From contig CALUPF010000028.1 in assembly GCA_944322545.1 (NCBI GenBank), positions 1 to 64,000 on the forward strand: a stretch of 64,000 bases of DNA, in the 5' to 3' direction. This DNA comes from Candidatus Gastranaerophilales bacterium. GTDB lineage: Bacteria > Cyanobacteriota > Vampirovibrionia > Gastranaerophilales > Gastranaerophilaceae. The notes beneath the pieces are model-generated. The model saw only the letters and a program-made list of their open reading frames with translations. It ran no database searches and was not told the DNA's origin. Below, in pieces: positions 15,339-24,759 of the stretch (its first letter is position 1; every line of letters begins with the position of its first letter). A program made the translations under genes and the position numbers.

Positions 15339-18320
15339 ATGGAAGATAAAAAAACGCTAATTTTGATAGACGGACATGCGCTCGCTTTTAGAAGCTATTT
15401 TGCTTTGGAACGAACAGGCATGAAAACTTCTGACAAAGAACCTACATGGGCTGTGTTTGGCTTTTTCAAAGCTATTTTCGATCTTTTGAAAAACCCTAAA
15501 ATTAACCCTGATTGTATATGTGTTGCTTTTGACGTGGGTCATCAAACTTTTCGTGTTGAAAAATATGAGGAATATAAGGCGAATCGTGAGTCTATGCCCG
15601 ATAATATGAGAAGTCAAATGGGGCTCATTATGGACGGGCTCAAGGCTTTTAATATTCCTATTTATACAAAAGAAGGTTTTGAAGCGGACGATGTCATAGG
15701 GACTATTGCGAAAAAGGCTTCTGCTTTAGGTCATAGAACTATTATTCTTACTGGTGATCAAGATGCTTTTCAGCTAATTGATAGAGAAGGAACGATTAGT
15801 GTTTTGATTCCCTCAAAGGGAGAGTTGATAGATTACGACTGGGCAAGAGTTTATAACAAACTGGGAGTTTATCCTGATCAAGTTATAGACTATAAAGCAT
15901 TAAGAGGTGACACATCAGACAACATCCCTGGAATCAGAGGCATTGGGGAAAAAACTGCAGTTAAACTGCTAGACAGGTTCCAAACTTTGGATAACGTTTT
16001 AGCCCACGTTGATGAAGTTGATGGAAAATCGCTTAAAGAAAAGCTCAAAAACGGTGTTGATATGGCAAAATTGAGCTATTTTTTGGCAACAATCAAATGT
16101 GATGTTGATATAGATTTTGATTTTGAAAAAACAAAACTTGATATGCCTGATGTTGATGAAGTTTCTGCGTTTTTAAAACGTGTTCAGTTTTTTAGCTTTT
16201 TGAAAAATCTTCCAGAAATTCTTCAACCTTTTACAGTGTGTTCAATGTCCTCAAAAGAGCTTTTAAGAGTTGATTCTGCTGAACAAAAAAAACAAGAATT
16301 GTTAGATAGAAAACTAATTGATTTTGTTAGCTTAAAAGATGGCACAAAAGTTGAGAATAAACAGGAAGAAACTGAAACTAAAGCGGAACCTCAGCCTGCA
16401 ATGGGACAGCTAGGGCTTTTTGCTCAAATGGATTCAGCTGCTTCTAAAAATGTTTGTAAAATACATAATGAAGCGAGTTGTATTACAAATGAAGAAGATT
16501 TTGAAGAATTACTTTCAGAATTGAAAAAACAGTCTTTGATTGCTATTGATACAGAAACAACATCAGTGAACGCATTAGAAGCTGATTTAGTTGGAATTTC
16601 AATTGCTTATAATCCTGAAATCAAAGCAGAAAATAATAGGGTCGTTTTATCCAATAAAGAAGGACAGACAAAATCTTTTTATATTCCTGTTTTTCACAAA
16701 GTTGGTGAACAACTCGATATGGACTATGTTTTAGAAAAATTAAAACCTGTTTTTGCAGATAAAAATATTTTTAAAACTTTCCAAAACTGTAAATATGAAA
16801 TAAATGCACTTCGAAAATATGACATAACTTTTGAGGGCATAATATTTGACACAATGCTTGCTAGTTATGTGAACGATCCATCGAGAAAACATGGTCTAAA
16901 GGTTCAGTCTGCTGAAAATTTAGATTATTTTATGACAGAAATTGATGAGCTTATTGGCAAAGGAAAAAATCAGATAACGATGGATGATGTGAGCATTGAA
17001 CAGGCTAGTGATTACGCTTGTGATGATGCTTTTGTGACTTTGGAGCTTACGAAATACTGGTGTGAAAAACTTGATGAAGAAGGACTCAAGCTTCTTTATG
17101 ACGTAGAAGTCCCAACTGCTATTGTTTTAGCTCAAATGGAAGCAAATGGGGTTTGTTTAGACACAGATTATTTAAATGAGCTTTCTGTTGAGCTAGGGGA
17201 CAATATAAAAGATATTGAGTCGAAGGTGTATGTATTAGCTGGTGAAGAGTTTAATCTTAATTCTCCATCTCAGGTTGGTGATATTTTATATAACAAATTG
17301 CAAATTCAACCTAAGGGCAAAAAAAGAGGAGCTAAAAAGCCATCGACTGATGCAAAGGTTTTAGAAGAGCTTGCAAATGATTATGAAATTGCAAAATATC
17401 TTTTAGAATTCAGACATTATTCAAAAATGAAATCGACTTATGTTGATTCATTGCCTGATTTGATTAGTCCAATCGATAGAAAATTGCATACAAGCTATAA
17501 CCAAACTGCTACTGTAACAGGACGTTTGTCTTCTTCTAATCCTAATTTACAAAACATTCCTGTTAGAACAAAACTCGGAAATCGCATAAGAAAAGCTTTT
17601 ATCCCTGAAGATAAAAACTCTCAGGTGTTTTTATCAGCAGATTATTCACAAATTGAGCTTAGGTTATTAGCTCATGTTTCAGGTGATGAGAATTTGATTA
17701 ACGCGTTTTTATCAGGCGAAGATATACACGCAGAAACTGCTGCTAAGGTTTTTGATGTTCCAATAAATGAAGTGACAAAAGAGATGCGAAGCAGAGCTAA
17801 AGCTGTTAATTTTGGCATTGTATACGGTCAAACACGTTGGGGATTGGCTTCTTCTTTGGGAATTTCAAGTGATGAAGCTCAAATGTTCATTGATAAATAT
17901 TTTAAAACCTATCCTAAGGTTAAAGAATATATGGACAATGCTGTTCAAGACGCATATCGATATGGTTATGCAAAAACGATGTATGGAAGAAAACGTTATT
18001 TGCTCGATGAATTGACAAGTTCAAATCATAATATAAAAGAGTTTGCACAACGTGCTGCTATCAACAGTCCTTTGCAAGGAGCTGCTGCTGATTTGATAAA
18101 AATGGCGATGGTAGAGTTAGATAAAAAATTGAAACAAAACAATTTAAAATCTACAATGATAATGCAGGTTCATGACGAATTGATTCTTCAAACGTATAAA
18201 GATGAGTTAGAAATTGCTAAAAAACTGTTGAAAGAATCGATGGAGTTAGGTCAGCCTTTGAAAGTACCTTTGGTTGTTGATTTTGAATGCGGTTCATCTT
18301 GGATGGAGGGTGAAGAATGA
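15339..18320 (+). CDS. polA: DNA polymerase I
   Basis: Gap-filling and Okazaki-processing polymerase, 993 residues. It has three domains: a 5' nuclease (GDQDAF, GDTSDNIPGI), a 3'-5' exonuclease that looks active (DTETTS, QNCKYEINAL where the usual Asp of exo II is Glu, YACDDA), and the polymerase (motif A DYSQIELR, motif B RSRAKAVNFGIVYG, motif C VHDE). A long Lys/Glu-rich linker separates the first two domains. It contains QLGLF at residues 357-361, resembling a beta-clamp-binding pentapeptide. The start is the ATG at 15339, with GGGGA 8 nt upstream; TTG codons just before it lack spacing. Its stop overlaps the next gene by 4 bases. Confidence 0.97.
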   Translation: MEDKKTLILIDGHALAFRSYFALERTGMKTSDKEPTWAVFGFFKAIFDLLKNPKINPDCICVAFDVGHQTFRVEKYEEYKANRESMPDNMRSQMGLIMDGLKAFNIPIYTKEGFEADDVIGTIAKKASALGHRTIILTGDQDAFQLIDREGTISVLIPSKGELIDYDWARVYNKLGVYPDQVIDYKALRGDTSDNIPGIRGIGEKTAVKLLDRFQTLDNVLAHVDEVDGKSLKEKLKNGVDMAKLSYFLATIKCDVDIDFDFEKTKLDMPDVDEVSAFLKRVQFFSFLKNLPEILQPFTVCSMSSKELLRVDSAEQKKQELLDRKLIDFVSLKDGTKVENKQEETETKAEPQPAMGQLGLFAQMDSAASKNVCKIHNEASCITNEEDFEELLSELKKQSLIAIDTETTSVNALEADLVGISIAYNPEIKAENNRVVLSNKEGQTKSFYIPVFHKVGEQLDMDYVLEKLKPVFADKNIFKTFQNCKYEINALRKYDITFEGIIFDTMLASYVNDPSRKHGLKVQSAENLDYFMTEIDELIGKGKNQITMDDVSIEQASDYACDDAFVTLELTKYWCEKLDEEGLKLLYDVEVPTAIVLAQMEANGVCLDTDYLNELSVELGDNIKDIESKVYVLAGEEFNLNSPSQVGDILYNKLQIQPKGKKRGAKKPSTDAKVLEELANDYEIAKYLLEFRHYSKMKSTYVDSLPDLISPIDRKLHTSYNQTATVTGRLSSSNPNLQNIPVRTKLGNRIRKAFIPEDKNSQVFLSADYSQIELRLLAHVSGDENLINAFLSGEDIHAETAAKVFDVPINEVTKEMRSRAKAVNFGIVYGQTRWGLASSLGISSDEAQMFIDKYFKTYPKVKEYMDNAVQDAYRYGYAKTMYGRKRYLLDELTSSNHNIKEFAQRAAINSPLQGAAADLIKMAMVELDKKLKQNNLKSTMIMQVHDELILQTYKDELEIAKKLLKESMELGQPLKVPLVVDFECGSSWMEGEE

Positions 18321-18733
18321 AAAAAATAGGTTTGTTGCTGATTTTAGGGCTTTTCGTTTTTGCTGCTTTGCCTTGTTTTTCCCAAGATGTTATGGAAAGT
18401 ACTTATGCTCAAACTACGGCATCTTACACGAACTATAAAAGCTGTATAAGATTATATAAATTGCCTGCTCAAAAATTGTATTTTTTAGCGCTATCAAGTG
18501 TTAACGCAAACAAATTTGAGATTCTTGAGATGCAGTCAAGAAGCGGATATATTCTTTTTGAAGCAGATGACAAAGAGTTTTTGTTAGATGTAATGTCAAA
18601 AGATAAGAATTATACTTATATAAAACTAACGCCTGCTGATAACAATTATTATTTTTCACCAACAATTCCTCAAAAGATTTTTAACTATATAGATGTTAAC
18701 TTTAACTTAGAAGTTAAAGAGCTGAAATTCTAG
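18317..18733 (+). CDS. small secreted protein of unknown function
   Basis: A 138-residue protein that I do not recognise. It has a clear signal peptide (Lys-Lys, hydrophobic core, cleavage probably after the Ala/Ser-Gln region near residue 22). The mature region is beta-rich with a single Cys. The ATGA overlap with the polA stop means it is co-transcribed and translationally coupled to polA. That is an odd partner for an exported protein and probably reflects compact packing. The length is intact and there is a stop before a short AT-rich hairpin. Confidence 0.72.
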   Translation: MKKIGLLLILGLFVFAALPCFSQDVMESTYAQTTASYTNYKSCIRLYKLPAQKLYFLALSSVNANKFEILEMQSRSGYILFEADDKEFLLDVMSKDKNYTYIKLTPADNNYYFSPTIPQKIFNYIDVNFNLEVKELKF

Positions 18734-18889
18734 TTTTGTAAATTTTTTATAAAATTTTCTATAAAAACCGCAAAAAAACGCAAAAATATATATTCAGGAG
18801 ATATTTACATATTGTGAAGTTTACATTATTATAAAGTTCCCCCTGAATGTTAATAGGGCTGGAATAGGGATTTATAGGAAAAGAAAACA

Positions 18890-20200
18890 TTGGCTGATTT
18901 TAACGTAACTAACCCGACATTTGTGAATATAATGCCGAAGGTAAAGCTGACTCCTGTTAAGCAAAAAACAAAAAAGGAAGAATTACAGGAGATTATTCAA
19001 TCGCCAAATGATCCATTGGCTAAGTATCCATTAAGAGCATTTGGCTATTCAAACGAAGTTGGTGCTGCTGTTTCTGCAATGCCTGGTTGGGGTAAAGTAG
19101 CAGAAGCTGCTTTGTGGGTGCCTGCTTTGATGTATTTAGGTGCAGATATTTATGATAAATACAAAAGAGGTAAAGACGGTAATTATTCAAAAGAGTCTGC
19201 AACAAAAGGTGTTGAACAAGCAGTATTTCAAGGTTTGGCAAGTGTAATATTGCCTACGGCGGCAGTTAAAATGGGCCAAGGTATTGCAAGTCAGTTCACA
19301 AAGCTTGATGGAACAAATCTTTCAGCTAGCGTGAAGGAAGAGCTTTTAGAAAAACTTGAAAAAGACTTTGCAAAAGCAAAATTTGTAAAAGGTGACAGAG
19401 TTGACAAAGATGGTGTATTCAAAACAGGTAAACAACTTGTAATTGAAAGAATTAACGATGACACTTTTGGCAACCAATTGCAAGCGACTAAAGACAAGCT
19501 CGCAAAAGAAAGCGGATTTAAAAAGATTATTAAATTCTTTGGCCATTCATCAGGATATGATGCTACTGTCAAAGCTGATAGTAAAGATGTTGCAAGATAT
19601 CTTGAATCTAAAGCTGCAGAAATCTTTGATATGCAAACTTTGATAGAAACAGGCACTTTAGATGATATTAAAAATACTGGTAAAAAGAAATTTATTAATT
19701 CTTATCTAAAAGCTCAACAAAATGCAGAAAAAGGCTATTCTAATTTGTTGAAAACTCGACCAAACTTGATAATCGAGAAAATTCTTTCATCAGCTGATGA
19801 AAGGTTTGATACATTGAAAAGCTTAATCAGTGCTGATCATCCTACTATCGCTGATAAAATTAATCTGGTTTCATCAAATGACAAAGCAAAAGAGGCTGCT
19901 GCAAAATTATTGAAGAAACTTATGAAAAAAGAAGACAATAAAAAACTTATAGAAGATATTGCTAAAAAGTCTTTTATGTCTAATGAGATAATAAACAAAT
20001 TTATCCAATCTAAAAAACTAAAAATGGGTCTTTTGAAAACAACCGGCGGGTTCATTGCACTAGGCTTGTTAGCTGTTCCTATCGACCATTTTGTACATGA
20101 ATATATAATCAAGAAGTTTTTAGAACCAAGCTTGGAAGGTATGCATAACCTTCAGGCAAAACTTTCTTTTAAGAAAAAAGAAGATACTAAAAAAGCTTAA
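18890..20200 (+). CDS. lineage-specific membrane-associated protein, unknown function
   Basis: A 436-residue protein of no recognised family. It has two hydrophobic regions, one at about residues 65-80 (VAEAALWVPALMYLGA) and one near the C-terminus (GGFIALGLLAVPIDHFVHEY). A long Lys-rich helical domain lies between them. The layout resembles other unknown proteins in the window: a basic N-terminus and helices around a charged core. The start is TTG with AGGA about 10 nt upstream; the first internal ATG is at residue 15. It ends in a 4-base overlap with the convergent GIY-YIG gene. Confidence 0.7.
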   Translation: MADFNVTNPTFVNIMPKVKLTPVKQKTKKEELQEIIQSPNDPLAKYPLRAFGYSNEVGAAVSAMPGWGKVAEAALWVPALMYLGADIYDKYKRGKDGNYSKESATKGVEQAVFQGLASVILPTAAVKMGQGIASQFTKLDGTNLSASVKEELLEKLEKDFAKAKFVKGDRVDKDGVFKTGKQLVIERINDDTFGNQLQATKDKLAKESGFKKIIKFFGHSSGYDATVKADSKDVARYLESKAAEIFDMQTLIETGTLDDIKNTGKKKFINSYLKAQQNAEKGYSNLLKTRPNLIIEKILSSADERFDTLKSLISADHPTIADKINLVSSNDKAKEAAAKLLKKLMKKEDNKKLIEDIAKKSFMSNEIINKFIQSKKLKMGLLKTTGGFIALGLLAVPIDHFVHEYIIKKFLEPSLEGMHNLQAKLSFKKKEDTKKA

Positions 20201-20460
20201 TCAAAAGAAAAAGGATTGTTTTCAATAAGCAATTCTTTTTCTTTTTTAGAAAGATGTTTTATTCTATATTCTTCTTTCATTGCTTCTGATTTTGTTTCAA
20301 ACTCTTTTGCATAAACCATTTTAAGAGGTTTATGAGCTCGTGTGTATTTTGCTGCAGTGCCAGCTTTGTGTTTTTCAAAACGTTTTTTCAGGTCGTCTGT
20401 ATAACCACAATAAAGAGTGTTATCAACTGTCAAAATTATGTAGGTATAATACTTAGACAT
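20197..20460 (-). CDS. GIY-YIG nuclease-domain protein (YhbQ/UvrC N-terminal-like)
   Basis: An 87-residue stand-alone GIY-YIG domain. Seen: YYTYIILTVDNTLYCGYTDDL, the catalytic-type Arg in KKRFEKHK, TAAKYTRAHKPL, and a conserved Glu in EAMKEEYRIK. This is the small YhbQ-like group, whose biological role is poorly defined (DNA nick or flap processing has been proposed). The ATG start lies inside the end of dus (the ATG overlaps the dus stop region), so it is the third gene of the TPR-dus-GIY operon. It is not an intron homing enzyme: it has no flanking intron and no DNA-binding tail. Confidence 0.85.
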   Translation of the reverse strand: MSKYYTYIILTVDNTLYCGYTDDLKKRFEKHKAGTAAKYTRAHKPLKMVYAKEFETKSEAMKEEYRIKHLSKKEKELLIENNPFSFD

Positions 20461-21478
20461 CAGCTGATGCAAGCTCCTGAATGGTATTTAGCAGAGTGAT
20501 AATATTCACATATCCGTTTTCTGTGACAAGACGACCTCTATATTGAGAGGCACCTTTTATTCCTTTTATGTAATAGGGATAGAACTTTCTAACAAACTGG
20601 ATTGCAACTTTTTCTCCACGTAGTCTGACTTCATCATCTAGATGGTCTTTCATCATTTCAATTTTTTGATAAATTGAAGGCTCAGGTAATATTTCACCTG
20701 TTTTAAAGTAGTGTTCTATTCGATGAATCAATTCAGGCTGACCCAAAACACCTCTTGCAATTGCAACACCGTCAGCGTTAGATTCTTCGAGTGCTTTTTT
20801 TGCACTAATAGGGTCAATTATGTCCCCGTTTACAAATAAAGGAACATTAATTTCTTTTTTTACCTCACTTATTTCGCTCCAGTTTGCTGTGCCAGAATAC
20901 ATTTGAGAGCGTGTTCTGCAATGGATTGTCATTGCATCAGCACCTGATTCTTCCATCAATTTTGCAAATTCCAAGAAGTTTTTTGTTTCAGCTGTATAGC
21001 CGAGTCTGAATTTTACAGTAACAGGAAGATTCACTGCATCTTTAACAGCTTTTACTATATCAGAAGCAAGTTGAGGTGTTCTCATCAATGCAGAGCCATC
21101 ACCTCCGCAAACAACTTTTTTTACAGGACAGCCCATATTTATATCGATTATGTCGGCGCCGCCTTTTTGTTCAAGCATTTTAGCTGCTTTGGCCATCATT
21201 TGGGGTTTGTGACCTGATATTTGATAAGCTAGCGGTTGTTCATTTTCTCGATATGCTAGGATTTTTGAATGGTCAATATTTTGCATAAGAGATTCAGAGC
21301 TAATCATTTCAGTTGTTAAAAGACAGTTTTTTGAAAAGCGTCTGATTAATCCACGCAAAACAACATCAGTAATCCCTGCCATTGGAGCTAAAGCACAACA
21401 GCTGTTTATTTTTACGTTTCCTATTTTTATTGTTTTTTCTTGAGTATTATTATTTTTTTGTTTGAGGTTTTGGCTCAT
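20453..21478 (-). CDS. dus: tRNA-dihydrouridine synthase (DusB-like)
   Basis: A flavoenzyme that reduces uridine to dihydrouridine in tRNA. It is a TIM barrel with the family motifs APMAGITD, NMGCPVKKV, the catalytic cysteine loop CGGDGSALM, IHCRTRSQMYSG and NGDI, then ARGVLGQP. The length is 341. The start at 21478 overlaps the end of the upstream TPR gene by 29 bases and lacks a good Shine-Dalgarno, so translation is probably coupled. A slightly later start cannot be excluded. The hydrophilic N-terminal 15 residues precede the conserved barrel. Confidence 0.93.
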   Translation of the reverse strand: MSQNLKQKNNNTQEKTIKIGNVKINSCCALAPMAGITDVVLRGLIRRFSKNCLLTTEMISSESLMQNIDHSKILAYRENEQPLAYQISGHKPQMMAKAAKMLEQKGGADIIDINMGCPVKKVVCGGDGSALMRTPQLASDIVKAVKDAVNLPVTVKFRLGYTAETKNFLEFAKLMEESGADAMTIHCRTRSQMYSGTANWSEISEVKKEINVPLFVNGDIIDPISAKKALEESNADGVAIARGVLGQPELIHRIEHYFKTGEILPEPSIYQKIEMMKDHLDDEVRLRGEKVAIQFVRKFYPYYIKGIKGASQYRGRLVTENGYVNIITLLNTIQELASADV

Positions 21479-23636
21479 AGTTTTTCAATTCTATAACTCT
21501 TTTATGTGAGTATCTTGTGTAGTCATTTGTTTCGCCAACTTTTTGTGTCGCAGCGAGATATTTTTTATGATACATCAAAGCATTTGCATATTGTGCAAGA
21601 TAATCATAATCGATTGCAATTGAATAGTTGGCAATAATCATTTGAGGGTTATATTGTAGAGCTTTTTTATAATCATTTATTGCAAGTGCATATTTTTTTT
21701 GTGCATCATAGACCATAGCTCTATAATAGTATGCGTTAGAGTCTTTTGGGTCTTGTGAGATAACTTTGTTTAAAATAGCAAGTGCCTGAGCATATTGTTT
21801 TTGATCGTAGCAGGCAATTGCTTTGTCCATTTGCTCTGTGTTTTCTTGTTCAATCACATAGTTCAAAAGTTCTTTTGCGTCTTTATGAGTTGGATTTAAA
21901 GCCAACGTCTTTTGGGCATATGTTTTTGCTTTTGTAAATTTTTCCATATTTGAATAAGCTAACGCTAGATAATAAGCTGTGTCAGCATTTTTAGGGTCTA
22001 GAGCAAAGGCTTTTTCGTAATATTGAGCAGCTTGTGCATTATTGTTCAATGCTTGATAGCAAGCTCCTATGCCTACTAATGATTCTGATGTTGCAGGCAT
22101 GATTTTGTTGTATAGATTTATCGCATCTTGATATTTTTCTTGTCTGAAAAGCTCAGAAGCATCTGCATAAATTAGTGATGCAGTTTCAGAGTCTAGAGCT
22201 TGTAGTTGTTTTTTTATTAGTGAGTTTTCAGGGAACATTCCTTTTGCGTCAGTTAGAATTGTTCTTGCTTTGTCATAATTTCCTTGTTGCTTATAAGCTT
22301 GAGCAAGGTTTATGTATGTGTCTTGATTTTTTGGATCAAGAGTCAATGCTCTGTTATAGTACATAATTGCATCAGGCAATCTGTTTGCTTTATGCAATTC
22401 ATAAGCATATCTGTATAACAAATCAGCATTAGTTGGGGCTTTTTGAACTTCTTGATAGATGTAGTTCAATTTTTCATCTGTTGTCATATTAGTTTCCATA
22501 ACATCAAAAAGTTCATTTTTAACCTGTTGATTTGATGGATCTAAGTTTAAAGCAAGTTTGTAGTTTTGGATTGCTGCATCTTTGTTGCCAAGCTCTTTAT
22601 AGCATTGTGCTTTATATAAATATGCAAGCATATAATTAGGATTGAATTCAATTATTGTGTCATAAGCTTCAATTGCTGTTTCATATTCTTTTTTAGCTTG
22701 GTACATTGTGCCCATATTTAGTCTTGTTGTAACGCTAGATGGGTTGATTTGTTCAGCTTTTTCGTACTCTTTTAATGCTTCATCAAAGTCACCTTTTTTT
22801 TGAAGAATAGCTCCTAAATTAGAATGAGCTTCAGCATCATTTGGATATTGCGCAACTTTTTGACGCCATATATTTTCAAGAGATATCAAGATGTCTTGGT
22901 TCTCTCCAGACTTTGATAAAGATGCTGTGTATTCCTCAGCAGCTTTGTCTAAAAGACCTAATCTTTCATAGACTCTTGCTAATTTTAAACGTGTTTCTGG
23001 GTCTTTTGAGTCAATGTTTATAGCTTGTTCAAGGTAAGAAGCTGCTTGGTCGTTCAGATTTAATATGTAATAAATCTCACCTAAAGAAACTAAAGATTGA
23101 TATCTGTAAGTCGGGTCTGTTTGTGACTTATGAAATTCAACAGCTGCTGCAGCAAATTCACCTTGTGCACGAAGTGATTTTCCCACCATAAAATGACCTT
23201 TTGGAGTAACATCAGCGTTCATTGCATATAAAATATTGCTTAGGTTTTCTTCCATTGTGTTTAAATTGGTCAGGTATTGAGCATCTACAGGTGCACATTC
23301 ATAATATTTCATATAAAAAATTGCAGAGCGTAAATCATTTGCCGCTTTGTTATAGTCAGTTGCTTTGTTGTTAAAATACATTGCTCTTGATATGTATGAG
23401 TTTACTAATTGAATTCTTGAAGATTTGTCTGTTGGATTTTCTCTTAATGCTTTTCTGAATTCAGTGATTGCGTTGGTGTATTGATGAGCTTTCAAAAATT
23501 CTACCCCTGCTGTGTAATAAGCTGAACCTGACGCAGAATAATTCGACACGTCAATCATATTCTCTTCAGCCATAGCAGCAGAACTGAAATTCATTAACAT
23601 TAATAAAGCGATAGATGCCAATAATTTATTCTTCAT
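21450..23636 (-). CDS. secreted tetratricopeptide-repeat protein
   Basis: A 728-residue exported protein. It has a signal peptide with cleavage likely after SSAAMA near residue 23, followed by some fifteen or more TPR units almost to the C-terminus (repeats such as AEAHSNLGAILQKKGDFDEA and YYLALAYSNMEKFTKA). TPR solenoids are scaffolds; in the periplasm they often assist outer-membrane or secretion assemblies. The start ATG has AAGGG 9 nt upstream. It heads an operon with dus and the GIY-YIG gene. It is similar in design, but not obviously a duplicate, to the TPR protein at 37471. Confidence 0.85.
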   Translation of the reverse strand: MKNKLLASIALLMLMNFSSAAMAEENMIDVSNYSASGSAYYTAGVEFLKAHQYTNAITEFRKALRENPTDKSSRIQLVNSYISRAMYFNNKATDYNKAANDLRSAIFYMKYYECAPVDAQYLTNLNTMEENLSNILYAMNADVTPKGHFMVGKSLRAQGEFAAAAVEFHKSQTDPTYRYQSLVSLGEIYYILNLNDQAASYLEQAINIDSKDPETRLKLARVYERLGLLDKAAEEYTASLSKSGENQDILISLENIWRQKVAQYPNDAEAHSNLGAILQKKGDFDEALKEYEKAEQINPSSVTTRLNMGTMYQAKKEYETAIEAYDTIIEFNPNYMLAYLYKAQCYKELGNKDAAIQNYKLALNLDPSNQQVKNELFDVMETNMTTDEKLNYIYQEVQKAPTNADLLYRYAYELHKANRLPDAIMYYNRALTLDPKNQDTYINLAQAYKQQGNYDKARTILTDAKGMFPENSLIKKQLQALDSETASLIYADASELFRQEKYQDAINLYNKIMPATSESLVGIGACYQALNNNAQAAQYYEKAFALDPKNADTAYYLALAYSNMEKFTKAKTYAQKTLALNPTHKDAKELLNYVIEQENTEQMDKAIACYDQKQYAQALAILNKVISQDPKDSNAYYYRAMVYDAQKKYALAINDYKKALQYNPQMIIANYSIAIDYDYLAQYANALMYHKKYLAATQKVGETNDYTRYSHKRVIELKNYEPKPQTKK

Positions 23637-23789
23637 AATTCACGCCCTTTGGTTTTTACAGGTTAGACAAATTAACTCTATAATTATATTCCAAACTTTA
23701 CAATAAGAATATAATACAATTTCAATGACAATTTTTATTATACTCCTGTTTTTATATATGGGTAATTGAATTTTATAAGATTTTATACT

Positions 23790-24578
23790 ATGTCCATTAA
23801 CCGATTAATAGCATCGCTAAAAGCCGATATATCAAAGAAAAATCCTGTATCAACAGTTGCAACTTCTGTTGATAATTCTTTAAACAGGATTATCAAAGTT
23901 ATAAAACATTACAACAATGACACTCATTGCTTTGAAGAGTTGAGTGTTACTATGATTCCTGAATCACGTCCGGTTTTGTTTAAAAGAATAAAAGGTCTCT
24001 CAGGTCAAGTTGAAAAAGTTCCTGTAACACTCAATTTGGCAGAGTCAAAGGATAATTACAGGACTTTTTATCACTTTTTAGAGCCTGACACAAACAAAGA
24101 AGTTGGATTTGTCGCAATTGCTGATTGGAACAAAGCAAAAGACTCTATTCCTTATAAAATGGGAATGTTTGATGAGGGGTTGATTAAAAACTATCCTCAA
24201 TTAGGTGTTACAGGAGATAGGGTTTCAATAGACTATGTGAAAAATAACAATGAAAGACTTTATGCTGGAGTTGGAAATTTGGCTGACAGATTGGCCATAG
24301 AATATTGTTTGAAACACAACTTAAAACCAAATGTGACTTTGACTGCTTCAGAAAATGCTCATAGCGCACATTTTCAAAGAGGATATAGATTTGTTCCCGT
24401 TGCTAATTTTAATGGTGCGAGTTTTGATCCTAACAAAGTCGTAGCTTCCCGTATAAAATATAATGACGTTGGAAAAAGGGTTAATACAAGAAATTTGGGT
24501 AATTTGTATATGTATATGCCTCAAGATGTTGTAAAAAAGCACCTCGCTGAGATACAAAAAGGCTCTGTGTTACCGTAA
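23790..24578 (+). CDS. unknown protein with GNAT-like C-terminal half
   Basis: A 262-residue protein. The N-terminal third is not recognised. The C-terminal part (VSIDYVKNNNERLYAGVG, then LADRLAIEYCLKHNLKPN, then a short beta strand and HFQRGYRFVP) follows the layout of a GNAT acetyltransferase: strand, acetyl-CoA loop, helix, strand, and a final FY.R.GF-like segment. The canonical RxxGxG/A loop is not clear, so activity is doubtful. The start ATG has no Shine-Dalgarno; a TATAAG lies 10 nt upstream. It ends at a short hairpin with a T-run before the ribosomal genes. Confidence 0.65.
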   Translation: MSINRLIASLKADISKKNPVSTVATSVDNSLNRIIKVIKHYNNDTHCFEELSVTMIPESRPVLFKRIKGLSGQVEKVPVTLNLAESKDNYRTFYHFLEPDTNKEVGFVAIADWNKAKDSIPYKMGMFDEGLIKNYPQLGVTGDRVSIDYVKNNNERLYAGVGNLADRLAIEYCLKHNLKPNVTLTASENAHSAHFQRGYRFVPVANFNGASFDPNKVVASRIKYNDVGKRVNTRNLGNLYMYMPQDVVKKHLAEIQKGSVLP

Positions 24579-24597
24579 TGTAAAAATTTTTGAATAT

Positions 24598-24619
24598 ATC
24601 TATTGCATAGATTTTTTTT
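24598..24619 (+). terminator. short hairpin with T-run, probable terminator
   Basis: A 6-bp stem (24598-24603 with 24607-24612) and 3-nt loop directly followed by seven Ts. The stem is weak and AT-only. Confidence 0.5.
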
Positions 24620-24648
24620 GCATGTATTATGAAATAGTCAGAAAAGTT

Positions 24649-24711
24649 ACCCGACAATTTAATATACACCCGACTGATATTTTTCGGTCTTGATTTTGTT
24701 GTTAAATTGTC
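24649..24711 (+). promoter_or_regulatory. palindromic element upstream of rpsE
   Basis: A 10-bp inverted repeat, GACAATTTAA (24653-24662) with TTAAATTGTC (24702-24711), encloses a smaller CCGA/TCGG hairpin (670-673 with 684-687). A direct repeat ACCCGAC occurs at 24649 and 24668. It could be an operator or a 5'-leader structure of the rpsE operon. Confidence 0.45.
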
Positions 24712-24759
24712 TTAAATATCAAAAACAAGTTTACAATTACACTAAGGAAAGGTAATACA

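Noticed and set aside
18792-18848. ATTCAGG/CCTGAAT inverted repeat before the TTG-start gene
   Set aside because: Seven-bp arms 43 bp apart are expected by chance in this AT-rich DNA, and no promoter aligns with them convincingly.
20197-20460. GIY-YIG protein as a homing endonuclease or mobile element
   Set aside because: It is the compact YhbQ-like form, embedded in an operon by overlap with dus, with no intron or flanking repeats.
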